This document shows positions 16,016 to 23,091 of a stretch of DNA of 23,091 bases, in pieces. The DNA lies in the NCBI GenBank assembly GCA_002350615.1, contig DEFD01000013.1:1-23091 (forward strand). Direction: 5' to 3'. The notes beneath the pieces are model-generated. The model was given only the letters and a program-made list of their open reading frames with translations. It made no database searches and was not told the origin of the DNA. Every line of letters starts with the position of its first letter. Positions within the stretch are counted from its first letter, which is position 1. Both the position numbers and the translations under genes were made by a program. The stretch comes from Bacteroidales bacterium UBA2861. GTDB lineage: Bacteria > Bacteroidota > Bacteroidia > Bacteroidales > UBA932.

Positions 16016-19000
16016 AACACATCCTCCATCTTTATCGTTTTGCGTTCTTCCAGCGTATGAGCTCCGCCTTCTTCAGCCAGGCGGGCGGCCAGATTGCTCT
16101 TCACCTCACCGAAGAGGTTGCGGGCATCTCGTCCGTTGCCGAAAGAGCGGCCGCGGTTGTTGTACATCATCGTAAGCTTGCCGCGAACCGCATTCTCCGC
16201 CATCTGGTCCAGGGTATAGCCGCCCTCGTTCGCGTGAATCATGAATATCTGGAACAACTCGTCCGGGGTGTAGTCCTCGAAAATGATGCGGTTGCGTTCA
16301 GGGAAGCGGCTCTCAAGTCCGCTGTTGCCATTTAAGAACTCCTGCATCTCGTAAGTGTATCCCGCCGCAATGCAGACAAACTTGCCGCGGTCGTCTTCCA
16401 GACGCTTCAGAAGCGTTTGGAGCGCTACGGTACCGTAGCCACCGTGGGAGCCTATATTATCGGCCAGCTGGTAGGCCTCATCTATGAACAGGATCCCGCC
16501 CATTGCCGTGTCGATCACATGGGAGGTAATGGCCTCGGTATCGCCCAGATAGCGGCCTACGAGCTTGCTCTTGTCCACCTCCACTACATTGGGAGAGGGA
16601 AGCGCTCCCATGGAATAGAGAATCTTTCCCATAAGCCGGGCCACCGTGGTCTTTCCGGTTCCGGGGTTTCCGAGGAAAAGATAATGGCTGAGCGGGATTT
16701 CCGGCCGGCGGTTCTCCAGCCTGGCAGCCTCAATCTCGTTGTTAATGGTATGCGCGAGCTTGGTAAGAGTGGACTTCACACCGTTGAGGCCGACCAGCTT
16801 GTTCAGCTCCGCAAGGCACTCATCTACCGAAATCTTTTCCGGTTCCTCGTGAGGAATGTCATCCGCGTATGCTAAGCGTGCTGTCTCAAGCACTTCTGGA
16901 GTCCACTGGTCGTAGGGTATATTCTGGATACGGTTGTTTATGTTCGTCTTGGTCTCGGCCACTTTCTTCATCGCCTCGCCCGCGTTGCCGAACTTGTCAT
17001 CCTTCATCGCCACCATAGTCCTGAACATGTTCAGGGCCTTTAAACGCGCAGCGTCATCCGCCAGGCTGAAGTTGTACTTCTTGGCCTTTGCCGCACGCTC
17101 GTATATCTCCAGAAGTTCTTCCGCGCTGTAGTCATCTATATGGATAGTATGCGAGAAACGTCGCCTGAGCCCTGGATTGGAATTCATAAAGGTATCCATC
17201 TCCTTGGGATAGCCGGCGCAGATGACTACGAACTTGCCGGCCTCGTTCTCCATCCTCGTCATAAGGAGCTTCACGGCATCCCTGCCCTCGGAACTGGTGC
17301 TGCGCCCGGCTTCGTCCATTGGCTCCAGACCGTAGGCCTCGTCCAGGAACAGCACGCCTCCCATGGCTTCGTTGATGGCATCGTTCATCTTCTTCGATGA
17401 TTCATTCACATACTGGCTGATGATCTGGTCCGGGACCTTTTCTGTGACGCGGTCGGTGGAGGTTATGCCAAGGGCCTTGAAGATTTTTCCGAAAGTGCGG
17501 GCGACAGTGGTCTTTCCGGTTCCCGGATTACCCGTGAGGATGAAATTGTATTTGGTGAGCCCCTCTGCGGCTTCGCCCATTTCGATGAGTTGTTTCTGTA
17601 CGGCGACTTCCTTTACTATGCGCCGAATGGCCTCCTTCACTGATTCCATTCCCACGAACTGGTCGAATTCCTTCATTATATCCTCAACGGAAATCTCCTC
17701 CGTTGCATCTTCTCCAGCGATGTCGGCATAGCTGAGGACATCATCTTCCGCTCCGCGAAGGCGATGGTTCTTTATCGCCTTATCGAAAAGATTGCGCACT
17801 TCGCGCGCGTTGCCGAAGCTTTCGCCGCGCCGCAGGTACATTCGGTCAAAAATGCGCGGTAGCATCTCCTCCGCCTTGGGGTCAAGTGTAAACTCTATAT
17901 CTTCGTCGTTCTTCCTCAGGTACATGCGGAAGATCTGCTCGAGTTCGCGGGCACTGTAGTCAGGGAACTCTATGGTAACGTTGCATCGGGAGGCGATACC
18001 GGGATTCATCTGCACGAGCTCTGCCATCTCCTTGGTGTAGCCGGCCATAATGCACACGAACTCACCCTTGCGGTTCTCCAGGAGGTTGAGGATGGTGTTG
18101 ACCGCATCCATACCGTAGCTGCCCCTATCGCCGCCGCTGCCTTTGAGTGCGTAGGCCTCATCTATGAAGAGCACTCCTCCCATCGCCTTGTTCACATAGT
18201 TCTTTACATTTGCCTCGCTGTCGCCTACGAACTGCCCTATGAGGTCCTTGCCGGAAATCTCAATGAACTTGCCGGTAGGCAGGGCTCCAATGGCATTCAG
18301 CACTTCACCGAACTTACGGGCGAAGGTGGTCTTGCCCGTGCCGGGATTGCCGGTGAAAAGGTAGTGGTCCTTGAGGAGCTTGCCCTTCACGCCGTGTTCC
18401 TTGCGGGTTTTCACATTCTTTATGATGGCGCGTATCTCATCCTTCACGCTCTGCAGGCCAATGTATTCGTCAAGTTCCGCGAGTATGTCTTCTTCGTTCT
18501 TGGGGATAAAGCATTCCGAGTCATTGATGTCCTGCGCTTCAACAGTCTTGCTGCCGCGGTATCTCGCTTTCACATATAGGTCCTCTGCAACTTTATCTGC
18601 AAGATGCCCATTGGTGTGGCCAAGCTCGACCTGGCGCATATACCAGCTGAAATGGGATGCCAGTTTCGCTTCGAGGTCGTTCGCCACCTCTGCATGGTAT
18701 TTTTCCTTGAGAAGATACAGGCAGAGTTCGGTAAGATCGGAAATGCTGAATGCAGGAAGGATGAGATTATAGCCAAAGAGCCTGTGAATATCCCTGTTGT
18801 TTTCAAGGAACTGGGACAGGTCGTTGTGCAAGCCGCTGAGAAGGACTATCGGAGCCCCTTCATTATCGCGCATACGGGCGAACAGCTTATCCAGCTGGTT
18901 CAGATTCGATGCCTTAGATGTCGGAAGCAGTTTCTGTACATTGGTAATCAGCAGGATACCATCCTTAAGGGCAGATATCTTCTTGTCGAAATCGTTTTCA

Positions 19001-19329
19001 AAATCGCCCCAGTCGGCGGCATCCACCTCTATAAGTGGCTGCTTTACCAGTCCGGCAGCAAATATTTTGTCGGCGATGAGCTTCGCGATGAAGTGCTTGC
19101 CCGAACCGGAATCGCCCAGAATCAGGCAGTCCAACTCGATGCGGGCTCCGCCCTTGCCGGCAATCATTTTTGCAACCTGAAGCTTACGGTCCAGTTCGTC
19201 CAGGATCGGAACTATGTTCGGTTTGCCGATAAGATCCTTCTGCGATGAAGCAATCTCAAGGGCTTCTCCGCAGAAACGGCAGTATTTTGCTTCGGGGCGG
19301 TTTGCTTTTCCGCAATTCTTGCAGCTCAT
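16012..19329 (-). CDS. Zinc-ribbon protein with four AAA modules (CbxX/CfxQ type)
   Basis: An 1105-residue protein. An N-terminal zinc ribbon (Cys3/6, Cys17/20) is followed by four AAA modules. Modules 2-4 are of CbxX/CfxQ type, with Walker A GNPGTGKTT at 327-335, 600-608 and 887-895, and Walker B IDEAY or LDEAY at 389-393, 662-666 and 949-953. Putative arginine fingers lie in the NPGIASR, NPGLRRR and NSGLESR segments. Module 1 (about 60-240) is diverged: Walker A is GDSGSGKH and the Walker B position reads LLITNVQKL, lacking the Asp-Glu pair. CbxX/CfxQ proteins act as remodelling ATPases, such as Rubisco activase, and also occur near secretion and signalling loci. The target here is unknown. 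ATGA overlaps join it to the kinase gene upstream and the FHA gene downstream. Confidence 0.92.
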   Translation of the reverse strand: MSCKNCGKANRPEAKYCRFCGEALEIASSQKDLIGKPNIVPILDELDRKLQVAKMIAGKGGARIELDCLILGDSGSGKHFIAKLIADKIFAAGLVKQPLIEVDAADWGDFENDFDKKISALKDGILLITNVQKLLPTSKASNLNQLDKLFARMRDNEGAPIVLLSGLHNDLSQFLENNRDIHRLFGYNLILPAFSISDLTELCLYLLKEKYHAEVANDLEAKLASHFSWYMRQVELGHTNGHLADKVAEDLYVKARYRGSKTVEAQDINDSECFIPKNEEDILAELDEYIGLQSVKDEIRAIIKNVKTRKEHGVKGKLLKDHYLFTGNPGTGKTTFARKFGEVLNAIGALPTGKFIEISGKDLIGQFVGDSEANVKNYVNKAMGGVLFIDEAYALKGSGGDRGSYGMDAVNTILNLLENRKGEFVCIMAGYTKEMAELVQMNPGIASRCNVTIEFPDYSARELEQIFRMYLRKNDEDIEFTLDPKAEEMLPRIFDRMYLRRGESFGNAREVRNLFDKAIKNHRLRGAEDDVLSYADIAGEDATEEISVEDIMKEFDQFVGMESVKEAIRRIVKEVAVQKQLIEMGEAAEGLTKYNFILTGNPGTGKTTVARTFGKIFKALGITSTDRVTEKVPDQIISQYVNESSKKMNDAINEAMGGVLFLDEAYGLEPMDEAGRSTSSEGRDAVKLLMTRMENEAGKFVVICAGYPKEMDTFMNSNPGLRRRFSHTIHIDDYSAEELLEIYERAAKAKKYNFSLADDAARLKALNMFRTMVAMKDDKFGNAGEAMKKVAETKTNINNRIQNIPYDQWTPEVLETARLAYADDIPHEEPEKISVDECLAELNKLVGLNGVKSTLTKLAHTINNEIEAARLENRRPEIPLSHYLFLGNPGTGKTTVARLMGKILYSMGALPSPNVVEVDKSKLVGRYLGDTEAITSHVIDTAMGGILFIDEAYQLADNIGSHGGYGTVALQTLLKRLEDDRGKFVCIAAGYTYEMQEFLNGNSGLESRFPERNRIIFEDYTPDELFQIFMIHANEGGYTLDQMAENAVRGKLTMMYNNRGRSFGNGRDARNLFGEVKSNLAARLAEEGGAHTLEERKTIKMEDVL

Positions 19330-22300
19330 TTCTTATCTTTCTTCTGTTGATTTGCGATTTGCTGGAGTTGCTCCAGTGAGATGCCTCCGGACGATTGCTG
19401 CACCGGTGCAGGTTGAGCCGGCTTTGGCTGGGTTGCCGCCTTTGCAGGGGAGACGGGAGCCTTTGCCGGCGTTGCCTTTGCAGGTGCCGCTTTTGCGGGC
19501 GCCGCCTTTTCGGGCAGGGGAGTCCCGGCAGCAATGCTGCAGGCGATATCCGTCTTGTTAATGGCCTTAATCGTACTATGGTCGGCCTCTCCTGTAATGT
19601 CCAGACCGTTTTTAAGCTGGAATTCCGCCACCACCTTCGATGTGCCTGGACCGAAATCACCATCCGGATTATTCCTGGTGTATCCGGCCTCTTTCAGGAA
19701 CTTCTGCAAGGCGAACACATCATCACCCCTGTCGCCCTGTTTCAGGCTGTACGCCTTGATGAGTTTGGGCTTTTTCCCGGAGAAGACAGACTCTATCTTA
19801 TCGGTAATGGGTGTTGATATCTTTTCAAAACGGGCACTCTTGGGAACGGACAGGCTGAACAGGATGAGCAGCCAGGCGGTGCCGATGAATATCCACATGA
19901 ATATCTTCCTGCGCCGCAGGTCATCCTGCCAGTTGCTTATTTCATTGTCGTTGAAGGCTCCGTTAAGGGATGAATCGAAGCTTGTTTCGTTGCTGAATGC
20001 GTAGTAGAGGGGTTCCAGGACCTGTTCATCAAAGCCGGGCTTGGTGAACTTGCGGGCCATTTTCGCATACGAACTGGTGTCGAACACCGTCTTCAGGCTA
20101 AGGAAAACCAGAGATGCCAGCACTACCAGGGCGAAAATGATCAGGATATATGCACCGAGAAGATTGACCAGCAACATCATCAGTCCGGCAGAGGCAACTC
20201 CAATAATGATGGGGAGAAGGCACCCGTCAATATCCCACCAAATCCAGGCCACTGCGGCGAACACAAGTCCCAGCAGCCAGGCATAATTGTCGAAATGCAC
20301 TTGCGAGGTGTCCACTACAGGATGCTCGATGATGGAGAACACTAGCATCACGAAGAGGATGAGCATCGGAATGAATGCGAAAAGAATCGAGCCCGCCCTC
20401 TGCAAGGCGCTTCTTATGCTAAGTCCCCTCACGCGGGCTTTTCCATCCGAAAGGATGCGGTCGGCTTCTTCCCGCGCTTCATCGAAACGCTCCACCGCGG
20501 CCAAATTTTTATCTATCTCGCGGAGGTCTTCCAGATAATCGTACAGAAGGCTTTCGTAGGCGAACTGCGCGCTGAGGTCGGCATCAGGATCTTCCTGGTG
20601 ATGCACCGCGAGGAAGCCGGCCAGTCCGCCCTCCTCGAATTCGCTCTTGAGAATATCCCGGTCTTCTTCAAAAATTTCGTCCAGCGTGGTGCAGGTCTTC
20701 CCGGAATCCAGGAAAGTGTATTCCGGAGTGGCTCCGAAGCCTTTTATTACCTTCATCCAGGCTGCCTGGGCGCGGAAGGTATCATCCTTCGGACCGGCCT
20801 TACCGCGGTAGTCATCGCTGTTCCGGTCCGTGCAGTGCACGAACCATCTGCGCTGTTCTGAGAAGCGGCTGCCTTTGATGTCGAACGAATCCGTAACGAA
20901 ATGGCAGTCTTCCGGAGCGAGGAAATTGGCCGCTATAGCGAGCACTGTCGAACCCGGAATCTGTCTGTTCAAAGGTGCATAACAATCCTGGTCCCAGATT
21001 TCATCTACCTTGGAGACATCGCCCTTGCAGATATTCCAGAATATGTGGTAAACCTTGTTGAACAGCTTTCCGATTCCTTCTCCCGTCATGGCATAGTCGG
21101 GGTTGGATGGATCGTTTATGAGATTCATATCGGAAAGGGGATCCAATGCCTGTACGCGGAGATTGAAAATATCTACTGCTTCGCCGGAAGGAGCAAAACT
21201 CTCGGCAATGGCTTTATTGCGCACTCGCACCCACTCTTTGAATAGGTCCCCGCTGAGAAAGAGCATCGTCTGTCCGGAGGGAACGGCTATGTAGAAGAAA
21301 TTGCTCACATCCTTGAGAGTAACTGCACGCGTGCTCACGGCCTTGCCGTTGTCGCGGGATACGCCAACCAGAGGGATGGAATAGCCGGGATCGAGGTTGT
21401 AGATTGCAGTCCAGAGGCCGATTTCCTGATTCTTGGGGTAGCGCTTTTCCACTATGTCCTGAATCTCCAGGGCAATCTCCGGGTATGGCTTGAGCCATTT
21501 CTCTATCTGACCGCGATAAAGATATTTAGTCGCCAGTTCCTCATCCTCCGCCATATATTCGGCCAGCTCTTCCGGGGTGTTCGCAATCTGGTGCTTCGAG
21601 GCATTGTAGGTGATGTTCAGATCCTCGATTCTCAGGGCCTCATCTACCAGGACATCTTCTCCGTTCAGGGTGCGCTCTATCTCATCCATATCCCAGCGCT
21701 TGGCGGGATCCTTGATGAGCAGGCCGCGGCATATTTTCGCCAGCGGGTCCGGAATGTCCTGCGGGACCGCGATGCGCCCTTTCACCTTGTCGATGGCCAT
21801 ATTCTGTTCCATCGCGCGGAAAGCGCTCTCTCCCATCCAGAGGGAGAGGATGGTCATTCCCAGGGAGTAGAAATCAGCTTTAGGAGTGAGCTCTATGAAG
21901 ATGCCTTCGGGCAGGGTGATAGTGTCGGTATAGACCTCCGGAGCGGCATAAATGGGGGTGCGGACCTGCCTTGTGGCGCAGCTGCCGTTCTTGTCCAGAA
22001 GGTCGGCAATGCCGAAGTCGCACAGGACGCTGTCCCAGCTGTTGCGGTCCTTTATGAGGATATTCGCAGGTTTTACATCCTTGTGCAGCACTCCTGCCTT
22101 GTGCAGGGCATCCAGTGTCATTGCAGTCTTGACCGCTATTGCAAGGATAGCCTGGGCGTTGCCCTTGATGCCTGCGGCGGCCGCATTCCCTTCGGGAATA
22201 TATTCAGATAGCTCGAAGCTTTCATCATAGTCGATGACATCTGCGATGTAGCCCTTGCCCTTGAGCCCCTCCAGGGCGGGCAGGACCTTTATATTTGTCT

Positions 22301-22604
22301 TGTAGCCATGGTGGCAGAGTTTGAGGGCATACTGCCTGCGTTTGTCCGAGACGATATAAATGTCGCCTTCCGCGCCGGAGTCGATAAGCTTCTGCACCGT
22401 ATAGCTCCTGCCTCCTGCCTTTACGATGTCGCCGGGGGAGTATTTGCCTGAAGGGATGTTCTCTCCCGGAGTTGCAAGGCCTTGCGGGGCCGCAGCGGTG
22501 GTTTGGGGTGCCGTTGCCGTCTTCTGCGGCGCTGAAGCTGTTTTTTGTGGTGCGACCGCCGTCGGCTGGGGAGCCGCTGCAGTTTTTTGCGGATCTGACT
22601 CCAT
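19326..22604 (-). CDS. Transmembrane Ser/Thr kinase with peptidoglycan-binding domain
   Basis: A 1092-residue protein. Residues 5-41 are a Pro/Gln/Thr repeat. The kinase domain (about 65-315) has a glycine loop (SGAEGD), Lys95 (ALKLC), catalytic HKDVKPAN with Asp176 (Lys replaces the usual Arg of HRD), DFG at 196-198 and APE at 221-223, so it should be active. Residues 320-735 are mostly unassigned. Five membrane spans follow (about 740-758, 775-790, 796-816, 817-836, 901-919), placing the C-terminus in the periplasm. There, residues 951-1015 match a type 1 peptidoglycan-binding domain (QGDRGDDVFALQKFL, DGDFGPGT). An Ala/Pro/Lys tail ends the protein. Likely an envelope sensor kinase. It starts three bases after the upstream stop codon and overlaps the AAA gene by ATGA. 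Confidence 0.9.
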   Translation of the reverse strand: MESDPQKTAAAPQPTAVAPQKTASAPQKTATAPQTTAAAPQGLATPGENIPSGKYSPGDIVKAGGRSYTVQKLIDSGAEGDIYIVSDKRRQYALKLCHHGYKTNIKVLPALEGLKGKGYIADVIDYDESFELSEYIPEGNAAAAGIKGNAQAILAIAVKTAMTLDALHKAGVLHKDVKPANILIKDRNSWDSVLCDFGIADLLDKNGSCATRQVRTPIYAAPEVYTDTITLPEGIFIELTPKADFYSLGMTILSLWMGESAFRAMEQNMAIDKVKGRIAVPQDIPDPLAKICRGLLIKDPAKRWDMDEIERTLNGEDVLVDEALRIEDLNITYNASKHQIANTPEELAEYMAEDEELATKYLYRGQIEKWLKPYPEIALEIQDIVEKRYPKNQEIGLWTAIYNLDPGYSIPLVGVSRDNGKAVSTRAVTLKDVSNFFYIAVPSGQTMLFLSGDLFKEWVRVRNKAIAESFAPSGEAVDIFNLRVQALDPLSDMNLINDPSNPDYAMTGEGIGKLFNKVYHIFWNICKGDVSKVDEIWDQDCYAPLNRQIPGSTVLAIAANFLAPEDCHFVTDSFDIKGSRFSEQRRWFVHCTDRNSDDYRGKAGPKDDTFRAQAAWMKVIKGFGATPEYTFLDSGKTCTTLDEIFEEDRDILKSEFEEGGLAGFLAVHHQEDPDADLSAQFAYESLLYDYLEDLREIDKNLAAVERFDEAREEADRILSDGKARVRGLSIRSALQRAGSILFAFIPMLILFVMLVFSIIEHPVVDTSQVHFDNYAWLLGLVFAAVAWIWWDIDGCLLPIIIGVASAGLMMLLVNLLGAYILIIFALVVLASLVFLSLKTVFDTSSYAKMARKFTKPGFDEQVLEPLYYAFSNETSFDSSLNGAFNDNEISNWQDDLRRRKIFMWIFIGTAWLLILFSLSVPKSARFEKISTPITDKIESVFSGKKPKLIKAYSLKQGDRGDDVFALQKFLKEAGYTRNNPDGDFGPGTSKVVAEFQLKNGLDITGEADHSTIKAINKTDIACSIAAGTPLPEKAAPAKAAPAKATPAKAPVSPAKAATQPKPAQPAPVQQSSGGISLEQLQQIANQQKKDKK
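19461..19505 (-). repeat. 15-bp tandem repeat in the kinase C-terminal tail
   Basis: Three consecutive 15-base units encode AAPAK, AAPAK and ATPAK (residues 1034-1048). Unit sequences differ mostly at third codon positions, so selection appears to keep the peptide. It forms a flexible Ala/Pro/Lys spacer after the peptidoglycan-binding domain. Confidence 0.7.
22488..22592 (-). repeat. 21-bp tandem repeat at the kinase N-terminus
   Basis: Five consecutive 21-base units encode the seven-residue motif PQ-K/P/T-TA-x-A (PQKTAAA, PQPTAVA, PQKTASA, PQKTATA, PQTTAAA), with PQ at residues 5, 12, 19, 26, 33 and 40. The copy number could change by slippage without breaking the frame. The regularly spaced Thr residues are possible autophosphorylation sites for FHA binding. 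Confidence 0.8.
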
Positions 22605-22607
22605 AAA

Positions 22608-23091
22608 CTATTGTCTTTTATATACTATACCTTTTTCTATGCGTTCGGTGTATTCCTGCGCCCCCGGGGTGCCTTCCGGAACCACCTTGGTGTTCGTGCA
22701 GGTAATCCACTTGCCACCGAATTCCCTGACCGCACATTCGGATGGGTTGCGATGCAGCACATGGCATTTGTTGCATTCCCATCCCATGGTCTCCTCAATG
22801 GGGATTCCGAACCACTTTTCCTCCACGATTTCCATTACCGCAACCTTGCGGGCAGTGTAGAAGTTGCGCTGTTCCTGAGGTGTTGAACCGGCGGGGGGCA
22901 GCATCTCTTCCATAAGTTTGTTGGCCTCATCCACCGCTTTCTGATACTCCGCCAGAATCTCTGCGCGGCTGCGGCCTTCTTTATGGACCACCGCCTTGGG
23001 CGTTTCGGCAGGTGTGAATCCCACCTTTGCCATCAGCTCCTTCAGCCGGAGTTCTCCTTCGGTAGCCCCCTGGGGCTCTGCATCTTTCTCG
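22608..23091 (-). CDS. Cys4 protein of unknown function, cut by the window edge
   Basis: The frame is open without a stop up to the right edge, so this is probably the C-terminal part of a longer protein. At least 160 residues are visible. An internal ATG at 23033 could start a 141-residue version, but nothing marks it as the true start. The visible part has a charged helical region (EILAEYQKAVDEANKLMEEM) and then a small cysteine cluster: CNKC, a Cys 14 residues later, and a further Cys 12 residues on. This spacing could bind one zinc ion. I do not recognise the family. It lies three bases before the kinase start codon and is clearly in the same operon. Confidence 0.65.
   Translation of the reverse strand, partial: EKDAEPQGATEGELRLKELMAKVGFTPAETPKAVVHKEGRSRAEILAEYQKAVDEANKLMEEMLPPAGSTPQEQRNFYTARKVAVMEIVEEKWFGIPIEETMGWECNKCHVLHRNPSECAVREFGGKWITCTNTKVVPEGTPGAQEYTERIEKGIVYKRQ

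Noticed and set aside
14673..23091. Type VI secretion regulatory locus (kinase, PP2C, FHA)
   Set aside because: No Tss structural gene or VgrG/Hcp is visible, and the FHA, AAA and kinase architectures differ from PpkA/Fha/ClpV. It cannot be excluded beyond the window edge.
1..23091. tRNA, rRNA, CRISPR array, transposase or integrase
   Set aside because: None was recognised when reading both strands; repeats found are palindromic elements and short tandem coding repeats.

Overview
The window looks like a chromosome segment from a Bacteroidales-type bacterium. Promoter-like boxes match the Bacteroidetes -7 consensus TAnnTTTG (positions 141-148, 1165-1172, and 6102-6109 on the minus strand). 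Shine-Dalgarno sequences are weak, and the proteins are of Bacteroidetes character (KilA-N protein, Tat-type metallophosphoesterase, small beta-barrel, AspA). I cannot name a genus.

Layout. (1) Positions 1-1887, plus strand, are visibly more AT-rich than the rest. They hold a KilA-N protein and a small secreted protein, separated by an intergenic region with a striking palindrome. (2) Positions 1918-6785, minus strand, hold an ordinary metabolic and envelope set read right to left: outer-membrane beta-barrel, aspartate ammonia-lyase, Tat-exported metallophosphoesterase, DNPH1-like nucleotide N-hydrolase and acyltransferase-3 membrane protein. (3) Positions 6810-23091, minus strand, hold one compact run of ten genes. 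Several are coupled by 4-base ATGA stop/start overlaps, and the run continues past the right edge of the window.

The ten-gene run is the interesting part. In transcription order it encodes: a Cys4 protein (cut by the window edge); a Ser/Thr kinase with five membrane spans and a C-terminal peptidoglycan-binding domain; a protein with four AAA modules of CbxX/CfxQ type behind a zinc ribbon; a double-zinc-ribbon FHA protein; a PP2C phosphatase; a lipoprotein with a C-terminal membrane span; a membrane protein with six DnaJ-type CxxCxGxG motifs; a DUF4062 STAND-like protein with an eroded Walker A; a two-span, two-Rossmann channel-like protein ending in a RyR domain; and a DUF1963 (YwqG-like) protein. 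Kinase, phosphatase and FHA reader together imply reversible Thr phosphorylation. The peptidoglycan-binding domain suggests an envelope input. The AAA, STAND and RyR proteins look like output or effector machinery. The set recalls TerY-P-type kinase/phosphatase triads and STAND-based conflict systems, but no vWA, Ter or T6SS gene is visible here, so I treat it as a candidate undescribed envelope-stress or defence signalling system.

Two genes of this run (DUF1963 and FHA) carry in-frame palindromic insertions that share a core sequence, suggesting a protein-coding palindromic repeat family. The kinase gene also carries two exact-period tandem repeats. No tRNA, rRNA, CRISPR array, transposase or integrase was found. 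No gap between genes exceeds 300 bases.
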